Shown: positions 17,146-25,665 of the stretch, one piece after another
Position numbering within the stretch: the stretch's first letter is position 1
Layout: each line of letters begins with the position of its first letter
NCBI GenBank assembly: GCA_903907995.1
Contig: CAIVQH010000052.1
Coordinates: 1-46,248 of the forward strand
Source: an uncultured Verrucomicrobiota bacterium
GTDB lineage: Bacteria; Verrucomicrobiota; Verrucomicrobiia; Limisphaerales; UBA9464
DNA length: 46,248 bases
Direction: 5' to 3'
Made by a program: the position numbers and the translations under genes
Notes under the pieces: generated by a model
The model's database searches: none
Told to the model about the DNA's origin: nothing
Seen by the model: only the letters and a program-made list of their open reading frames with translations

Positions 17146-17622
17146 TCAGGATCCCCGCACGGCCGCCTCGATCTTCGCAACGTCGATCTTTTGCATTTCC
17201 ATCATTGCCTCGAACGCGCGCTTTGCCACCTCGCCGCCTTTGGCCATGGCCTCGGTCAGGACGCGCGGGGTGATCTGCCATGACAGGCCCCATTTGTCCT
17301 TGCACCAGCCACAGTGGCTCGCCGAGCCACCGTTGTTGATGATCGCGTTCCAATAGCGGTCGGTCTCGGCCTGGTCGTCGGTGGCGATTTGAAACGAAAA
17401 TGCCTCACTGTGCTTGAACATATCCCCTCCGTTGAGGCCGATGCACGGTATGCCGCAGACCGTGAACTCGACCGTGAGGACATCGCCCCCCTTGCCACTG
17501 GGAAAGTCGGACGGTGCCCGATGCACCGCGCCGACCGTGCTGTTCGGAAAAGTCTTGGCGTAAAAGTGTGCGGCTTCTTCCGCATCATGGTTATACCACA
17601 GGCAAAGCGTGTTCTTGTTCAT
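17146..17622 (-). CDS. PhnB-like VOC-fold protein
   Basis: A 158-residue single-domain protein starting MNKNTLCLWYNHDAEEAAHFYAKTFPNS, the standard opening of the PhnB/3-demethylubiquinone-methyltransferase-like VOC family. SFQIATDDQAETDRYWNAI and CGWCKDKWGLSWQITPRVL are further family signatures. Family members are cytoplasmic dimers of beta-alpha-beta-beta-beta units, mostly without a known reaction; the methyltransferase name is historical. The C-terminal helix (EAMMEMQKIDVAKIEAA) is also typical. Confidence 0.93.
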   Translation of the reverse strand: MNKNTLCLWYNHDAEEAAHFYAKTFPNSTVGAVHRAPSDFPSGKGGDVLTVEFTVCGIPCIGLNGGDMFKHSEAFSFQIATDDQAETDRYWNAIINNGGSASHCGWCKDKWGLSWQITPRVLTEAMAKGGEVAKRAFEAMMEMQKIDVAKIEAAVRGS

Positions 17623-17777
17623 GGTCTACCCGTAATTTTACTGCGTTGGGTCTGCTTCGCAACCAATGATCGGCTCAGACCCAGACCCGAATCTCGAGAC
17701 CCTGAGCAAAAGATGGCCAGCATCGGGCAAGCCGCGTAGGGCGTTCATAAGCGGAGCTGGTGAGTATCACCTCCGCC

Positions 17778-18638
17778 ATGAGAACAAATGATGCTCTGAA
17801 AAAACTCCTGACTGTCACCTCCACTGCCGCGCTGACCCTGCCGCTTCTCGCGGACAGCAACTGGACGGATCACGCCATCAACCCTGTTACCAACCCGATC
17901 TTCTTCGAGAGCCCGTTCATCCAGAACGAGGTCCGCCCGCTCTTCCTCTATCACCGGCTGGATGACGGTTTCGTGGGTGGCGGCTTTGTGAATGTGTATG
18001 CGCTCCAGCTCCGCTACGCCGTGAACGACCGCCTGGCGGTCATCGCGACCAAGGACGGCTACATCGACACCCACACTCCCGGCATCGGCAACCGCAGCGG
18101 TTGGGCCGACCTCGCCGCCGGCCTGAAGTACGCGCTCATCAAGGACGACGCGAACGCCTTTCAGCTCACGCCCGGCTTCACGTTCACTCTGCCGACCGGC
18201 AACGAAAAGGTCTTCCAGGGCAACGGCAAGGGCGAGGGAAACATCTTTGTATCGGCGGTGAAGGGCTTTGGCAACTTCCACGTCACCGCGAATGTGGGCG
18301 GGCGCATCCCGTTGGACATGAGCAAGAACACGGCGTCGCTGCATTACAGCGGCATGCTGGATTACTGGGTCAGCCGTTGGTTCACGCCGTTTGTCTCGCT
18401 GAACGCCTTCACGACGCTGAACGCGGCGCACGGGCTGGGGCTCAACACCGAGGGCTTTGACCTGATCAACTTCGGCAGCAGCCAGGCGGCCGGCCAGACA
18501 CAGGCGGCCTTTGGCGGCGGCTTCCGCTCGCGGTTGCTGGACAATCTGGACCTCGGCCTGGCCTACGAATTCGGCATCACCAGCCAGGAAGACATCTTCC
18601 GTGACCGCGTCACGGTGGATCTGAGCTGGCGGTTTTAA
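17778..18638 (+). CDS. Outer-membrane beta-barrel protein
   Basis: A 286-residue protein with a signal peptide (MRTNDALKKLLTVTSTAALTLPLLA; start at 17778 rather than the GTG at 17760). The mature chain alternates amphipathic strands with Gly/Asn turns and ends in DRVTVDLSWRF; the terminal aromatic Phe is the signal for outer-membrane barrel assembly. LPTGNEKVFQGNGKGEGN and related loops resemble the transporter-like or phenol-meta-pathway-like barrels. About 12 strands are expected. No inner-membrane partner is adjacent, and a terminator follows, so it is probably a single-gene unit. Confidence 0.85.
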   Translation: MRTNDALKKLLTVTSTAALTLPLLADSNWTDHAINPVTNPIFFESPFIQNEVRPLFLYHRLDDGFVGGGFVNVYALQLRYAVNDRLAVIATKDGYIDTHTPGIGNRSGWADLAAGLKYALIKDDANAFQLTPGFTFTLPTGNEKVFQGNGKGEGNIFVSAVKGFGNFHVTANVGGRIPLDMSKNTASLHYSGMLDYWVSRWFTPFVSLNAFTTLNAAHGLGLNTEGFDLINFGSSQAAGQTQAAFGGGFRSRLLDNLDLGLAYEFGITSQEDIFRDRVTVDLSWRF

Positions 18639-18707
18639 GTTTCGGTTTGTCAGCAAGGGTGCGGTGGTGGGTTCCACCGCCGTTCACGGTGGTGAGTGTG
18701 TGTGGTT

Positions 18708-18744
18708 ACGCCGGACAGGCGGTCAGCGTCTGTCCGGCGTTTTT
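18708..18744 (+). terminator. Intrinsic terminator after the outer-membrane barrel gene
   Basis: An 11-bp perfect stem ACGCCGGACAG/CTGTCCGGCGT with an 11-base loop, followed by TTTT. A smaller 7-bp hairpin (GCGGTGG/CCACCGC, 18661-18680) precedes it. Confidence 0.85.
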
Positions 18745-18800
18745 GCATAGGCCTGCTTTGTCACTCGTCCTGAGGCGGCGTTGTCCTCATTCTGGGGCCG

Positions 18801-20507
18801 TTGAATCTGACGGCATTTTTTAAGGAATCCCGCCTACGCCTCATGCTCGGACTGATGGGCGGACTGCTGCTGGGCCTGGCGTATCCCACGCCCGGCATCG
18901 CGGGCTTTGCCTGGTTCGTGCCGGGGCTGTGGCTCTTTTCGGCGTTGGGCTTGCCAGCGAAGGCGGCCTTCCGACTCGGCTACCTCGGCGGGCTGGTTCA
19001 CTTCCTTGTTTCGCTGCGCTGGCTGTTGCACATCCCGTTTCCGAGCGGGGCAATTGCCGGCTGGATGGCCCTGTCGGCCTACCTCGCACTGTTTCCCGCG
19101 ACATGGGTATGGCTGGCCACCCGGATCATTCAGCGGGCATCGCTCGCGTCACTCGACGTGCGCCATTCGGCTCTCGGCACTCCGGCATTCGAAACTCGAA
19201 ACTCACCACACGAAACTCACCCGACTTGGCGCGAAGCGCTTTCGGCCTTCACCGCGCTTTCCTGGTTTCGTCGGTCGGTGACGATGCTCAGCGTCGCGGC
19301 ACTTTGGGTGGCGATCGAGATGCTGCAGGCGCGCCTGTTTAGTGGCTTCCCGTGGAACTTTCTCGGGGTGTCGCAATGGCGCAATGCGCCGGTAATCCAG
19401 GTGGCCAGTGTGGCGGGCGTTTACGGGGTTTCGTTTCTGGTCTGTTGGTGCTCGGTCGCGATGACCGGCGCACTGGTGCTGGTAGTATTGCGTCCGTCGA
19501 ACCGGTTCTCCTGGCTGGCCGAAGGTCGGCTGCCGCTGGTGGCACTGCTCATCCTCGTGGGCATCGGCTTCAACCGGATGCTGCCGCCACGCGAGGCGGC
19601 GCCCGCTCCGGCGAGCCTGCGAGTGGCACTGGTGCAGCCCAGCATACCGCAGCAGCTCATCTGGGATGATGCGGCCAGCCCGGCACGCTTCCAGAAGGCT
19701 TTTGACCTGACACGCCAGGCGGCCGCGACCCAGCCTGATGTGCTAGTGTGGCCCGAGGGATTCCTGCCCGGCTTCAACGACGAGCAATATGCGTCGATGA
19801 CCAATCTCATCCGTTCGGCCAAGGCCTGGTGGGTCTTCGGCGCGGACGACCGGGACACCGGGCCGAATGGGAAGCCGCGTTACTACAATTCCGCCGTGCT
19901 GGCCTCGCCGTCAGGAGGAACCGCCGGCATCTATCACAAGCAACATCTGGTGATCTTCGGCGAATACGTCCCGCTCGCGGACCTGCTGCCATTCCTGAAA
20001 TGGGTGACGCCCATCGGCGATGGCTTTGCGTCCGGCGATCGGCCGGGCCTATTTCCGGTCGTGGCGGGCGGACGCACCAACCGCTTCACGCCGGTCATCT
20101 GCTTCGAGGACATTTTTCCGCACCACACGCGTAACACCCTCGCGTCAGACACTGACTGGATGTTGGAGATGACGAACGACGGCTGGTTTGGTGAAAGCGG
20201 CGCCCAATGGCAGCATTGCGCGAACGCCGCCTTCCGCGCCGTGGAAAATGGCGTGCCGCTTGTGCGCTGCGCGAACAACGGGCTGACCTGCTGGATCGAT
20301 GAGTACGGCCGCCTGCGGGATGTGCTCGGGCAGGGGCAGGGGAGCGTGTACGACGCGGGCTTCCTGCTGGTGAACCTTCCGTTGCCGGCCGAAACCCTGC
20401 GTCCGGTCACCTTTTATCGTGTGCACGGCGATGTGTTTGGCTGGCTCTGTGTCGGCCTGAGCGTATTGGCCCTGGTGCGGGCCCGATTGCAGAAACTGCC
20501 TTCATGA
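18801..20507 (+). CDS. lnt: Apolipoprotein N-acyltransferase
   Basis: A 568-residue inner-membrane enzyme that N-acylates the lipid-modified cysteine of lipoproteins. An N-terminal multi-TM region (about 1-270) is followed by the periplasmic nitrilase-like domain (about 283-520) and a last TM. The catalytic triad is Glu319 (VWPEG), Lys380 (YHKQHLVIFGEYVP) and Cys434 (PVICFEDIFP). The TTG at 18801 gives a full first TM; an ATG at 18843 is the alternative. Residues 113-155 are an extra hydrophilic segment, apparently an in-frame repeat insertion. Its stop overlaps the next start by 4 bases. Confidence 0.95.
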   Translation: MNLTAFFKESRLRLMLGLMGGLLLGLAYPTPGIAGFAWFVPGLWLFSALGLPAKAAFRLGYLGGLVHFLVSLRWLLHIPFPSGAIAGWMALSAYLALFPATWVWLATRIIQRASLASLDVRHSALGTPAFETRNSPHETHPTWREALSAFTALSWFRRSVTMLSVAALWVAIEMLQARLFSGFPWNFLGVSQWRNAPVIQVASVAGVYGVSFLVCWCSVAMTGALVLVVLRPSNRFSWLAEGRLPLVALLILVGIGFNRMLPPREAAPAPASLRVALVQPSIPQQLIWDDAASPARFQKAFDLTRQAAATQPDVLVWPEGFLPGFNDEQYASMTNLIRSAKAWWVFGADDRDTGPNGKPRYYNSAVLASPSGGTAGIYHKQHLVIFGEYVPLADLLPFLKWVTPIGDGFASGDRPGLFPVVAGGRTNRFTPVICFEDIFPHHTRNTLASDTDWMLEMTNDGWFGESGAQWQHCANAAFRAVENGVPLVRCANNGLTCWIDEYGRLRDVLGQGQGSVYDAGFLLVNLPLPAETLRPVTFYRVHGDVFGWLCVGLSVLALVRARLQKLPS

Positions 20508-21001
20508 GCGGAGGTGAACTGGCGTTGCACGGCACCGTCTGGCTCGCCCTGGCCGCCTGGGCGACGGCTGAAGTGATGCAGGGGACGAGCCGCGAACGAA
20601 AGCCGGCGCTCGACTGGCGCTGGCTCTGGACTTTGGGGGCGCTGGCTCTGGCGGCGCACCTTGCCTTGGCAATGCAATTGCGCCACGGCTGGAGCCACAC
20701 GGCCGTGGTGGCCGATACGGCACGACAAACAGAGGCGAAGTTCGGCCTAAGCTGGGGTGGCGGCGTGTGGTTCAACTACGCGATGGTCGCCCTCTGGCTC
20801 GTGGATACTGCCGGGGCGTGGGCGGCACCCATCCGTCGGGACGCCGCGCGCGGTTGGCAGTGGTTGGTACGTGGGTACTTTCTCTTCATGTGGTTCAACG
20901 GCGCGGTCGTGTTCCCCACAGGCCCGGTGCGGTGGTTTGGCCTCTTGGCGTGCATGGCAGTCGCGTGGTCATGGTGGCGTCAGGGGCGTGTGCGACGGTG
21001 A
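20504..21001 (+). CDS. Small integral membrane protein, translationally coupled to lnt
   Basis: A 165-residue protein with about four hydrophobic segments rich in Trp and Ala (TVWLALAAWATAEVMQ, LWTLGALALAAHLALAM, GVWFNYAMVALWLVDTAGAW, WFGLLACMAVAWSWW). The start codon overlaps the lnt stop in an ATGA arrangement, so it is probably translated from the lnt message. I recognise no family. The order of segments and the polar RHGWSHTAVVADTARQTE loop may help a profile search. A link to envelope lipoproteins is suggested only by position. Confidence 0.75.
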   Translation: MSGGELALHGTVWLALAAWATAEVMQGTSRERKPALDWRWLWTLGALALAAHLALAMQLRHGWSHTAVVADTARQTEAKFGLSWGGGVWFNYAMVALWLVDTAGAWAAPIRRDAARGWQWLVRGYFLFMWFNGAVVFPTGPVRWFGLLACMAVAWSWWRQGRVRR

Positions 21002-21017
21002 ATGGCCGAATATTGAC

Positions 21018-21060
21018 CACGGATTGCCCGGATTAAGGTTTTTCATCCGTGAAATCCGTG
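21018..21060. repeat. Inverted repeat of CACGGATT / AATCCGTG type
   Basis: Arms 21018-21033 and 21045-21060 are 16 bases each and complementary except at two positions, with an 11-base loop. The sequence lies just upstream of the acyl-carrier-protein phosphodiesterase start and forms a strong hairpin in its leader. It may be a dispersed intergenic repeat; no second copy is present here. Confidence 0.65.
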
Positions 21061-21090
21061 ATGAATTATCTCCGCCGGTATTTCCTACGC

Positions 21091-21669
21091 ATGAACTGGC
21101 TGGCGCATCTCTACCTGTCCGAGCCCACTGCGGCATTTCGCATTGGCAATCTGTTGCCAGACTTGGCGCCAGCGTCGGTGCTGAGCGCCATGCTCCCCGA
21201 GTTCCGGCGCGGAATGGCCCGGCATCGCCGTATTGATGCCTTTACGGATCGGAATCCGATCTTCCGGCAGAGCCTCGCCCGGATCGAAGCCCCGTATCGC
21301 CGGTACGGCGGCATCCTGGTGGATGTGTTCTATGACCATTTTCTCGCCCGGGACTGGCCCTCCTTTTCCTCCCAGCCCCTGCCGGCGTTTGTATCGGAGG
21401 TGTATGCGTCCTTTGAGCCGCTGCGCGCCGAAATACCGCCCCTCGCATACCATCGGCTCGAACAGATGCGCTCTGGCGATTGGTTGAACTCTTATGGAGA
21501 TTTGAAGGGCATTTCAGTGACCCTGACCCGGATGGCCGCCCGTTTCAGCCGGCCGACGCCGATTGCGGATGGCGTGACAGTCTTGGAGGAGCACTACGAG
21601 TCCTTCCACTCCGACTTCATGACGTTTTTTCCCGAGCTGGTGGTGCATGTCGCCACGCACCCGGATTAG
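21091..21669 (+). CDS. acpH: Acyl carrier protein phosphodiesterase (AcpH/DUF479)
   Basis: A 192-residue protein beginning MNWLAHLYLSEPTAAFRIGNLLPDL, the standard start of the AcpH family; in-frame codons upstream (21049, 21061) are part of the leader hairpin. HRRIDAFTDRNPIFRQS and GGILVDVFYDHFLARDW carry the conserved His and Asp residues of this HD-like metal-dependent family, and LEEHYESFHSDFMTFFPEL closes it. It removes 4'-phosphopantetheine from holo-ACP, thereby turning over the cofactor of fatty-acid synthesis. It is on the same strand as lnt but separated from it. Confidence 0.92.
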   Translation: MNWLAHLYLSEPTAAFRIGNLLPDLAPASVLSAMLPEFRRGMARHRRIDAFTDRNPIFRQSLARIEAPYRRYGGILVDVFYDHFLARDWPSFSSQPLPAFVSEVYASFEPLRAEIPPLAYHRLEQMRSGDWLNSYGDLKGISVTLTRMAARFSRPTPIADGVTVLEEHYESFHSDFMTFFPELVVHVATHPD

Positions 21670-21828
21670 CCAGGGAAGAATTAAGGCAGCCGGCCGATGT
21701 TGAAAGCGAATGCCGGCGGCTCACTTCCGGTTTTCCAGCGTTCCCGATTCAAAGCGCAACCTTGCAGGTTGACCTGAAACTTTCGCCGGGTCATGCGTGT
21801 GGTTATTGCAGGGTAATCGTCGCTCGCC

Positions 21829-23040
21829 ATGAACCACTCCTCTTTGCCACTCGACCGTCGCACGTTTCTCCGCACCACTGCGCTGGGCGCGGCCTCGTTG
21901 GCCGGGGCCGGCAGCCTGCTTGCCGAGGCCGCGACACCCCGGCCGGACTATCGCGGACCCAACGTCATCGTCGTCCGCTGGGGTGGCGGGGCGCGGCGGC
22001 GGGAGTCCATCGATCCGAAGTTCACCTATGCGCCATTCCTGACTCACGAGCTCACCAAGCGGGGCGTGCTTTTCCCCAAGATGGAGATTGCTCAGTTTGA
22101 AGGCCTGCAGACGAGCCACGGCGAAGGCACGCTGAACCTGCTCACCGGCAAGTACGACCGCTACCAGGACATCGGCAAGGAGCGGCCGGATGCCGGGTTC
22201 AAGCTGCTCGGGGCGCGCTTCGAGGCGAAGGTACCGACCATCTTCGAGTATCTGCGCGAAACCTTCGCCGTGCCCGATCATCAGGCGCTGCTCATCAACG
22301 GCGAGGACCGCGCGGACGAGGAGTTTTATAATTTCAGCAACCACCACCTGTTTGGCGTGAGCTACCGCTCGCAGACGCTCAGCCTGCGACGCTACAAAAC
22401 CTGGCTGCTGCGGCAGAACCTTGCCGCGCACAAATGGGATGGGAAGGAACTGGAGAAGCAGCGCGGTGAGCTCGCCAAGCTGGAGGCGCTTGACTACCGC
22501 GCGAGCAAGGAGCACGGCCAGGGCGAGGCCATCGAGAACTTCTGGGCCGAATGGCGCGGCTACTATGGCGATACCGGTCTGGTCAATCCGCGCGGGGACC
22601 GCCTGCTCACCGAACTGACCTTGCGCGCCCTGAAGCAGCTGAAGCCCAAGCTGGTGATGGTCAATTACCAGGACTGCGACTACGTCCACTGGGGCTATCT
22701 GGATCACTACACCCGCGCCGTGGCGATCATGGACGAAGGGCTGAAGACCCTCGTCTCGGCCGTCGAGGCCGACCCGGCCTACCGCGACAACACGGTGTTC
22801 GTCGTGGTGACCGACTGCGGGCGCGACGACAACCCGTTCATGGATGTGCCTTGCCAACACCACTTCGGGTCGCGTTCGGCACATGAGATCTTCGCCCTCG
22901 CCTTCGGTCCGGGCATCCCGCGCGGCGTGGTGGTGGACAAGCTGACCGACCAGACCGCCATCGCACCGACCGTCGGCCAGTTCATGGGCTTCAAGGCCGG
23001 CTTTGCGGCGGGCCATGTGCTGGAGGAGGCGTTTGCATGA
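21829..23040 (+). CDS. Tat-exported alkaline-phosphatase-superfamily protein
   Basis: A 403-residue protein. Residues 9-34 form a Tat signal (DRRTFLRTTALGAASLAGAG). The mature chain resembles sulfatase/phosphatase-superfamily or DUF1501-type proteins: NVIVVRWGGGARR near the start, DYVHWGYLDHYTRAVAIMDEGLKTLV in the middle, VVTDCGRDD and CQHHFGSRSAHEIFALAFGPGIP near the end, the last being the metal-binding D...HH..R/H pattern of that superfamily. The usual catalytic Ser/Cys-x-Pro or Thr motif is not obvious, so it may be a non-canonical member. Its stop overlaps the next gene start by 4 bases. Confidence 0.8.
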   Translation: MNHSSLPLDRRTFLRTTALGAASLAGAGSLLAEAATPRPDYRGPNVIVVRWGGGARRRESIDPKFTYAPFLTHELTKRGVLFPKMEIAQFEGLQTSHGEGTLNLLTGKYDRYQDIGKERPDAGFKLLGARFEAKVPTIFEYLRETFAVPDHQALLINGEDRADEEFYNFSNHHLFGVSYRSQTLSLRRYKTWLLRQNLAAHKWDGKELEKQRGELAKLEALDYRASKEHGQGEAIENFWAEWRGYYGDTGLVNPRGDRLLTELTLRALKQLKPKLVMVNYQDCDYVHWGYLDHYTRAVAIMDEGLKTLVSAVEADPAYRDNTVFVVVTDCGRDDNPFMDVPCQHHFGSRSAHEIFALAFGPGIPRGVVVDKLTDQTAIAPTVGQFMGFKAGFAAGHVLEEAFA

Positions 23041-24320
23041 ACGCGGAATTTCCCGATCCCGCGAGCCGGGACCGCCATGGCGATGAACGGGTAGCGGTTG
23101 GAACCCCCGAGGGTTCGGTCGCGGCGCGGCGGGAACGGAGGATTCTTGGCCGATTTCGCACGGTCGCCGGAGCCCTTTGGCGGCTTGGCTTTGGCGCGTT
23201 CTGTGGCCTGTCGTTTTTGCTCAGTTTTCTGATCGTCGGCTGGGTCCAGCGCTCGGCGCGCCGGGAGGTGCTGAAAACCTGGTGGCGTTGCCGTCGCCAG
23301 CCTCGGGCTGGAGAGACTTTCGTGATATTTGCCGAGGCCGACGGGGCCACGACCGATCAGGCCCGCTGGCCGAATTGGATTTTGGCACAGCAGAATGGTG
23401 GCTGGCGGGGAGGCTCATTCCGGTCAGTCGCCGCCGGGCTCCTGGGCTCGCTGGCCGAAAACGCGCGGCTGGGCGTGCAGGCCGCCTTCAACACGGCGGT
23501 GTTCGTCCTGCCCGGCACCCTGCTCTGGGCGGTGGGCTGGTATGCGGGTTGGATGAACTCATTTAACAAGGGCTACGAGAACTACTACGTGGGCATGAGC
23601 CTGTTCGGGGTCGGCACGGCGCTGTTTGTGGCGGCCATGTTCTATGTGCCCATGGCCCTGGCGCGGCAGGCCAGCACGGGCGATTGGCGCAGCTTTTACC
23701 AGTTTGGCCTGGTCCGCCGGCTGATCCGTCGTCGCTGGCTGGCCAACTTCAGCCTGGCCGTACTTGCCCTCGCGCTGACTTTTCCGCTCCTCATCTTCAA
23801 ATCGCTGCCGGTCTTCTGGCCACAGATGAGTGAGGCGTTGCAGGACCTGTCCGCCGTTGAACAGTTGCGTCGCCTCGAGCGCTATTACTTTGTCGTGTCG
23901 CTCTACGGTGTGTCCGCCTTTCTGATTCTCCGGCTGGCGGTGGCGCGCCTATATGCCCGCGCGGTGGTGGACGCGGTACAGTCCGGAGCGATCACGCCGG
24001 AGGAACTGGCCGATGGTGAATGGCAGGCGATGCACCGGCTGGGGCTGCTGGTGCCGCTTGCTCAGCCGACCCAGCATTGGGCCTGGCGGCTGCTGCGCTG
24101 GCTGGGTACGCGGGCGGGAAGGACCACCGCAGGCTTCGCGACATTTCTGGTATGGCTGGCGTTCGTGCTCAATGTGATGACGCACGAATTCCTCAATTTC
24201 CATGCGGCCGGTCGCGGCTGGTGGAACCAGCCGCTCATCCAGCTCCCATGGTTCGACTACACGCCGCAGCATCTGCGCGAGGCGGCGAAAGCAGAGCACG
24301 AAGCTCACAAAGTGCCTTGA
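23037..24320 (+). CDS. Multi-pass membrane protein coupled to the Tat-exported protein
   Basis: A 427-residue protein with about six TM segments (for example FGAFCGLSFLLSFLIVGWV, FNTAVFVLPGTLLWAVGWYAGWM, MSLFGVGTALFVAAMFYVPMAL, FSLAVLALALTFPLLIF, FATFLVWLAFVLNVMTHEF). QASTGDWRSFYQFGLVRRLIRRRWLA is a cytoplasmic amphipathic segment as in DUF4013-like proteins, to which it bears some resemblance. The ATGA overlap with the preceding Tat-exported protein suggests that the two work together at the membrane. The first 40 residues are charged and lack a signal. Function unknown. Confidence 0.7.
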   Translation: MNAEFPDPASRDRHGDERVAVGTPEGSVAARRERRILGRFRTVAGALWRLGFGAFCGLSFLLSFLIVGWVQRSARREVLKTWWRCRRQPRAGETFVIFAEADGATTDQARWPNWILAQQNGGWRGGSFRSVAAGLLGSLAENARLGVQAAFNTAVFVLPGTLLWAVGWYAGWMNSFNKGYENYYVGMSLFGVGTALFVAAMFYVPMALARQASTGDWRSFYQFGLVRRLIRRRWLANFSLAVLALALTFPLLIFKSLPVFWPQMSEALQDLSAVEQLRRLERYYFVVSLYGVSAFLILRLAVARLYARAVVDAVQSGAITPEELADGEWQAMHRLGLLVPLAQPTQHWAWRLLRWLGTRAGRTTAGFATFLVWLAFVLNVMTHEFLNFHAAGRGWWNQPLIQLPWFDYTPQHLREAAKAEHEAHKVP

Positions 24321-24373
24321 TCAAACCGGTCTCTCCCGAGCCCGTCAGCGCGTGGTGACTTCCTCCGGCAACG

Positions 24374-25540
24374 CTACTTCGGAAACACCTGCGTAGCCGT
24401 TTTGAGGAACAGATCACGGGCCGCCCACTGGTCGCCGCTGGTGCATTGGACCATGAAGATGGCGATCATGCCGGTGGCCGGATTCACCGAAAGATCGGTG
24501 CCGTAGGCGCCATCGTGGCCGAACATGCCGTTGCGCAGATGGTAGCCGAGGCTGTAATTGACCTTGGTCGCGCCGGTCTGCTCCTTGCGCAGCTCCTCCA
24601 TCGCCGCGTGCGAGAGGTAGCGTTTGCCCTCCAGTTCGCCGTCGTTGGCCAGCACTAGGCCATAACGGAAGATATCGTGCGTGGTGGAAAACAGGCCGCC
24701 AGCCGCTTCGGGAAAACGATGAATGCGATCATCATAAGGCTTGGTAAGAAAGCCGACCTCACCGCGCGCGTAGCCGTTCTTCCCCTTGTTAGGTCCGTAA
24801 GCGCCGGCCAGGCGGGCAGTCTGCGATGGGCTGGGCCAGAAGGTGGTTTCGGTCATGCCCAGCGGATCGAAGAAGCGCTTTTGCAGAAACTCCTCGTAAG
24901 GCATGCCGCTGACGATCTCCACGATGCGGGCGGCGATGTTCATGCCCTGGTTGCCATAGGCGTACTTGTCGCCGGGCTGCCATTGGAGCGGGCCGGTCAC
25001 GGAACTGAGTGCGCGGGCCTTCAGGGGCGTGCTGTCTGAGCCGGTCGCCCGCTGCAACTCGGACATGCCGGTGAGGCCGCTCGTATGGCTTAACACATGG
25101 CGGACCGTGACAGGGCGGACCAGCGGCTTCAGCAGGACGTGGGACTGGTCCTGTTCTTCGACCACCATCCACTTCTCCAGCTGCGGGATGAACTTGGTGA
25201 CGGGATCGTCGAGGCTGACCTTACCTTCATCCACCAGCATCATGATGGACGCTCCGACGAACATTTTGCTCATGGAAGCGACCCAGAAGGTGTTGTGCTC
25301 GCTGATGGGCTGCTTCGCCTCCACATCGGCGTATCCGAGGAGGTTCCGGTAATGAACCTTGCCCGTCTTGTCGGCGATGATGGCGATGGCTCCCGCGAGC
25401 TTGTAGCTGTCGAAGTAGGGCTGCAGGGCCGCCGTCACTTCGGGGCTGGCGGGCGGCGCACTCTCCCCGATGACTTCGATGGAGACGAGTCCGGTCGAGA
25501 GCAAAAGCAGGAACAGAGTCCGGAGGGGATGGCTTTTCAC
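24374..25540 (-). CDS. Secreted serine hydrolase, beta-lactamase class C/PBP-like
   Basis: A 388-residue protein. The GTG at 25540 gives a signal peptide (MKSHPLRTLFLLLLSTGLVS); the open frame continues further upstream but without family sequence. The catalytic SxxK motif is SMSK (Ser89-Lys92), the YxN motif is Y195-G-N197 in DKYAYGNQGMN, and the third motif is HDG in GMFGHDGAYGT. This is the PF00144 group, which includes beta-lactamases, D-aminopeptidases and esterases. With HDG instead of KTG, esterase or peptidase activity is more likely than antibiotic resistance. It lies downstream of the GH16 gene on the same strand. Confidence 0.92.
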   Translation of the reverse strand: MKSHPLRTLFLLLLSTGLVSIEVIGESAPPASPEVTAALQPYFDSYKLAGAIAIIADKTGKVHYRNLLGYADVEAKQPISEHNTFWVASMSKMFVGASIMMLVDEGKVSLDDPVTKFIPQLEKWMVVEEQDQSHVLLKPLVRPVTVRHVLSHTSGLTGMSELQRATGSDSTPLKARALSSVTGPLQWQPGDKYAYGNQGMNIAARIVEIVSGMPYEEFLQKRFFDPLGMTETTFWPSPSQTARLAGAYGPNKGKNGYARGEVGFLTKPYDDRIHRFPEAAGGLFSTTHDIFRYGLVLANDGELEGKRYLSHAAMEELRKEQTGATKVNYSLGYHLRNGMFGHDGAYGTDLSVNPATGMIAIFMVQCTSGDQWAARDLFLKTATQVFPK

Positions 25541-25665
25541 GCGGTTGGATTGACCCAAACCGGAATGGTGTGAAAGCGGAAAAGCGACCGGCCGGATGTG
25601 CTTGCAGATTGTTCGTGACCTTCCTCTTGTAGAAGACGACCCGGATACCCGAAAAACCCGGGCTT

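Noticed and set aside
17642-17777. Possible riboswitch or leader ahead of the outer-membrane barrel gene
   Set aside because: No conserved aptamer pattern or terminator/antiterminator pair was recognised.
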